Part shown: piece by piece, positions 60,961-64,000 of the stretch
Position numbering within the stretch: position 1 is the first letter of the stretch
How the letters are laid out: each line of letters begins with the position of its first letter
DNA from: Desulfocurvibacter africanus subsp. africanus DSM 2603
Lineage (GTDB): Bacteria; Desulfobacterota; Desulfovibrionia; Desulfovibrionales; Desulfovibrionaceae
Assembly (NCBI RefSeq): GCF_000422545.1
Contig: NZ_KE383873.1
Coordinates: forward strand, 62,001 to 126,000
Length of the DNA stretch: 64,000 nucleotides
Direction of reading: 5' to 3'
The notes under the pieces: model-generated
The model's input: the letters and a program-made list of their open reading frames with translations, nothing else
Told to the model about the DNA's origin: nothing
The model's database searches: none
Program-made: the position numbers and the translations under genes

Positions 60961-62015
60961 TCATGTCCGCGCTGCCAGCAAGCGGCGCAGGGTGGAAGTT
61001 ATTTTGGGGGCCCAGGCTTGATAGCTGTAATCGTACTCGGCGCGTTGCCGACCGGCGTGTCCCATTGAGCGACGCAACTCTGGGCAGCATGCCAGTGCAA
61101 AAAGGACTTCCTGCCACTGCTTAGCATCATGGGCATGGAAGCCCGTCACGCCATTGACAACGACCCTGCCCGCATCTCCCACGGGTGAACTGACTACCGG
61201 CAACCCGAGGCCCATGTACTGTATAGCTTTGTACCCGCAGCGACCAAGAGACCGGTTGTCGCTGATGAGCGGCATGAGACCTACATCGAAGGCAGCCATT
61301 GCCTTGTACTGCCCTTCAACGCTCCAAGGGACGAACTCCGCCTTGATTCCCTCAAGTTCAAGCGGCTTGGAAGAGACAATGCGCAGAATACTCGGCCTTG
61401 GAGGGCACAAAGAGTTTCGCGCAGAATGTCTTTGATCGGCTCGAAATCGACCAAGTTCTGAGCATGGCCTATCCAGCCGAAGACAATAGGCGAGTTCGTA
61501 TCGCTTGGGTTGACCCTGGAATGACGCTTGTATTCCTCGATATCAATACACGAGGGGATAATCTCGATCTGTGGGTTGAATCGTGAGGCGTAGAGGGCAA
61601 GATAGTCGTTTCCGCAAAACACAGCATCGGCGTTCTGCAGGAGATATTGAAGGCGCGGCAGTCCCTTGGCATGACGTTGTTTGGCCCAGGAATCATTCTT
61701 CATCGACGGGTGCAGTTCGTACATGGCATCGTCGATGTCGTAGACCAAGTTTTTGCTTAATAAACGTACAAGTCGAGCGAAAAGCGTATTCGGTATGACT
61801 TTTTGTAGTACCACAATATCGTGCCGAGGTGCGTTCCAGAGGAACTTGGAGAGGAAACTCAGCAGCTTAAAAACATTCTTTTTACGTGGGTTAACCAGAA
61901 CCCGCCCTTCAATACCATCTTGTTTCAAGTAAGGGAGAAGATCGAAGATGCGAACTCTGCTGCTGGCAAGTCCTTGGTCGGATCTTGAGATGAAAAGAAC
62001 TTTGATAGGCTGCAT
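60961..62015 (-). pseudogene. Glycosyltransferase (GT4-like) split by a frameshift
   Basis: The first 200 residues in one frame (MQPIKVLFISRSDQGLASSRVRIFDLLPYL, LVYDIDDAMYELHP, IFCGNDYLALYASRF) are a GT4-like N-terminal domain. The second domain continues in another frame near 61395-61425: SILRIVSSKPLELEGIKAEFVPWSVEGQYKAMAAFDVGLMPLISDNRSLGRCGYKAIQYMGLGLPVVSSPVGDAGRVV. Together they make a complete glycosyltransferase; a single base change splits them. It may be a true pseudogene, a phase-variable gene or an assembly error. Confidence 0.8.
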
Positions 62016-62328
62016 GCCACCTCTAGCTCGAACTCATGTTTGCGGGAATGCCCATTGGAAGTTGCCTGTTCTGCAGGTTCTTGCCGAGTGCCGTTGGCCG
62101 GGGCGACTACCTCCAGGCCTCCTCTAGCAGTCATGCCAGCCCTAAGTCCAGCACGGCTGGCAGCAGAAGCTGCGGAAGCGGCGTGCGTGCAAACCGACAT
62201 GGAACAGCTTCCAAAGGCCGCTAGATTTCGTCCTGGCGAAACGATTCTTTAAATGCTAAATTCTAAAGACTTGGTCATGATAAAGCTAGTATTGATTCAT
62301 TTTTCTATATCCCATTAGTCAAACATAA
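62016..62328. other. Intergenic region before the O-antigen ligase gene
   Basis: About 310 bases without a supported gene. The last 90 bases are AT-rich and should hold the promoter of the rightward ligase gene and of the leftward glycosyltransferase. Confidence 0.5.
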
Positions 62329-63648
62329 GTGAGTCTGGGCGTGGTACGCATTGGAGAAGATACGATTGCCTTGTGTTCAAAGGCCATTAACCGAACCAAT
62401 ATCGCCAGGTACGCATATAACCTGCTCTGGCTTGGAGCGGGAATCTTCATCTTGTTCCTCCCTCTTGGCCGCTCTTTTCGTGAAATCGGAGCTCTGCTGG
62501 CTCTGGTTGGATTGATATTGTATTACTGCAGTGACTATCCCAGTTCGAATCTGAAGCGTTTTGGTGGGATGATTTGGCCTTATGTGCTCTTGATCGGACT
62601 GATCATATTCAAATGTTTCCATACGATTGACTTAGAGGGAGGACTGGACACACTATGGTCAGTCTCATACAGGAGTTTCCCCTTCTTTTTTGTAGGAATA
62701 GAGTTGGCGCGTGGCAAGCAGAAGTTGAAAATGTTAGCATTCCTTTTCGCTGTAATGAGCTGCTATGAGGGATTAGATGGTGTATATCAGTATGTAACAG
62801 GAGTGGATTTATTTCGGGGAGAGCCCATCAGGAAACTTTACGCGGATAGTTTTCGGCTGACTGGATCTTTCGCGCGGGTGGGCAACGTCCTATCTATATC
62901 GCTGGTAATTGGGATGGGTCTTTTCTACGTTCTGCCCCGGGACTGGCCACGTTGGCGTTCTTGGCTGGTTACAGCCCTAGTCTTAGCTCCAGGGATGTAC
63001 CTTCTGATTTTTACAAGAACAAGAAGCTCTTACGTCGGATTTGCCGTAGCGTTGCTGCTCCTGTGGGTTTTGCACAGGGGATTCGACTGGAAGAAGATCC
63101 TTTTGCCCCTTGCTGTTGGATTCGGATTGGCCTTCTTTGGGCCACAACGAGTTACTTTTTCGCAGGTGCTCAAGGACGGCCGCATTACCGACCTATGGCC
63201 GTTCGCCATCGAGGTGTTCAAGAACTGGCCGATTCTTGGCTCTGGGGTCGACACGTACAACCCAGCGTTTAGGTCCCTGGGATTGGTACCTAGCCAAGAT
63301 AGCATCACCATCCCCCATCCGCATAACATATACCTGCAGTTCCTAGCCGAAACGGGAGTTATCGGCTTCGCCACGCTCATGCTCTTCCTGATGGTCTATA
63401 GTCTGTGGTTTCTCAAAAGAATCGCAGGGGGCCTCAGGCAAGGACAGGACAAGGAATACTGGGGATTGCTCTCATTTTTCGGTTGCGCCTACATGGGCTA
63501 CATGGCCACGGCCATTAGTGCACACAGCTTTTTCCGTGTTTGGTGGCTCGGTCTGTCCATGCTCGTCTTGGGCGTGACACTCGGCGGCTGTGTCTGGGCA
63601 GAAAGAGAGAAGGACGAGGTGCGTTTCGTTAGGAGTGGCGACTCCTAG
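62329..63648 (+). CDS. O-antigen ligase/polymerase family membrane protein
   Basis: A 439-residue protein with about ten to twelve transmembrane helices. The large periplasmic loop motif of the Wzy/WaaL family, DTYNPAFRSLGLVPSQDSITIPHPHNIYLQFLAETGVIGF (near residue 315), with the key His in HPHNIYLQ, is clear. Start taken as GTG at 62329 (weak ribosome site); MSLGVVRIGED is the resulting beginning. Its stop (CTAG) is shared with the convergent gene. It would join or polymerise surface glycans. Confidence 0.85.
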   Translation: MSLGVVRIGEDTIALCSKAINRTNIARYAYNLLWLGAGIFILFLPLGRSFREIGALLALVGLILYYCSDYPSSNLKRFGGMIWPYVLLIGLIIFKCFHTIDLEGGLDTLWSVSYRSFPFFFVGIELARGKQKLKMLAFLFAVMSCYEGLDGVYQYVTGVDLFRGEPIRKLYADSFRLTGSFARVGNVLSISLVIGMGLFYVLPRDWPRWRSWLVTALVLAPGMYLLIFTRTRSSYVGFAVALLLLWVLHRGFDWKKILLPLAVGFGLAFFGPQRVTFSQVLKDGRITDLWPFAIEVFKNWPILGSGVDTYNPAFRSLGLVPSQDSITIPHPHNIYLQFLAETGVIGFATLMLFLMVYSLWFLKRIAGGLRQGQDKEYWGLLSFFGCAYMGYMATAISAHSFFRVWWLGLSMLVLGVTLGGCVWAEREKDEVRFVRSGDS

Positions 63649-64000
63649 GTTTTGTGTTGTCTAGCGATAAGCCCCTGCAGCAAATCTTCAAAGCGCCTGC
63701 CCTGGGTATCGATATTAAAGGCAGCCTTGCACTGCTCCCAAGCTGCCTGCTTCCAGGTCATGACCTGCGCATCGTCCGCGCGGAGCAGGCATTCCAATGG
63801 CGCTAGCAGGTCGTCGGCTTCCATGCCGGCCAGCAGGCCGTGCAGGTTAGCGGCGGGCCATATCTCGCGCACTCCGCCTACGTCTCGAGCTACAGGGCAC
63901 AGGCCTTGGGCCATGGCTTCCAGCAGTGTATTGGGCAACCCCTCGGCGTAGGAAGGCAGCACGAAGGCGTCGCAATGGCGCAAATGTGAAGTTACATCGG
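63645..64000 (-). CDS. Glycosyltransferase family 4, C-terminal part
   Basis: The C-terminal 118 residues of a GT4 glycosyltransferase; the gene begins beyond the window. The frame is open to the edge, with DVTSHLRHCDAFVLPSYAEGLPNTLLEAMAQGLCPVARDVGGVREI matching the GT4 donor-binding motif (the E-x7-E pattern in EGLPNTLLEAMA). It overlaps the ligase stop by four bases at CTAG. Confidence 0.85.
   Translation of the reverse strand, partial: DVTSHLRHCDAFVLPSYAEGLPNTLLEAMAQGLCPVARDVGGVREIWPAANLHGLLAGMEADDLLAPLECLLRADDAQVMTWKQAAWEQCKAAFNIDTQGRRFEDLLQGLIARQHKT

Noticed and set aside
1-64000. CRISPR arrays, tRNA or rRNA genes
   Set aside because: I looked for regularly spaced direct repeats and for tRNA-like GGTTCRANYC segments in the intergenic regions, and saw none that held up. 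The only dispersed repeats are the three 127-129 bp elements.

Overview
The window looks like chromosomal DNA from a GC-rich deltaproteobacterium, most likely a Desulfovibrio/Desulfocurvibacter-type sulfate reducer. This is an inference. It rests on strong Shine-Dalgarno sites, a flagellar block with sigma-54 type promoters, a ferredoxin:thioredoxin-reductase-like gene beside a glutaredoxin, an FmdE/MoeA-like fusion, an M99 (Csd4-like) peptidase and a set of small paired housekeeping genes. I see no rRNA, tRNA, CRISPR array, prophage or complete insertion sequence.

Layout. 1-2 kb: a partial ParB-like gene, a small unknown protein, and a glutaredoxin/FTR-like redox pair. 2.1-5.5 kb: a complete polar amino-acid ABC importer (permease, ATPase, binding protein, permease). 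5.8-9.2 kb: phosphoesterase, nucleotidyltransferase-like protein, thymidylate kinase and YhaM-like nuclease. 9.4-13.5 kb: a secreted di-haem peroxidase and a secreted multicopper oxidase, separated by about 1 kb of AT-rich, gene-poor DNA with an iterated motif. 13.9-22.6 kb: surE, class II fba, a GAPDH with GapB-like cofactor residues, a PAS histidine kinase and dnaE. 22.9-28.2 kb: queD, dtd, an RsbW/STAS pair and two glycosyltransferases. 28.3-34.1 kb: fliK, flgD, flgE and a flagellin. 34.1-43.5 kb: rnc, a DRTGG/BioD-like protein, rnhA, TPR, SYLF, TerC, an isochorismatase-like protein without the catalytic Cys, a phosphohexomutase and a sugar epimerase. 43.8-50.6 kb: one long leftward gene run (36-aa basic protein, fmdB, purB, pyrE, Csd6-like L,D-peptidase, coiled-coil membrane protein, Csd4-like carboxypeptidase). 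50.9-60.7 kb: FmdE/MoeA fusion with a ModE-like regulator, MATE exporter, DUF2156, two HD-domain proteins, NlpC/P60 lipoprotein, MltB-like transglycosylase, and a pepP-DUF4911-zinc ribbon operon. 61-64 kb: surface-glycan genes, including a frameshifted glycosyltransferase and an O-antigen ligase.

The main unusual signals are: (1) a 127-129 bp dispersed element present three times (16831, 32653, 43558), with terminal inverted repeats, TA at both ends and four internal hairpins, resembling a Tc1/mariner-IS630 type MITE; (2) a Csd6-like/coiled-coil/Csd4-like gene trio that is a good candidate for controlling vibrioid cell curvature; (3) a zinc-ribbon gene in a translationally coupled operon with an in-frame UGA followed by a SECIS-like hairpin; (4) a near-consensus sigma-54 promoter before the flagellin gene; (5) an isochorismatase-fold protein whose nucleophilic Cys is Ala; (6) four copies of TGTTTTGTA upstream of the di-haem peroxidase gene.

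Genes in several places look functionally grouped: peptidoglycan remodelling (43.8-48.0 kb and 57.2-58.9 kb), flagellum assembly next to candidate glycosylation genes (25-34 kb), and envelope glycans at the right edge. All functions are from motif recognition in the translated sequence; no database search was run.
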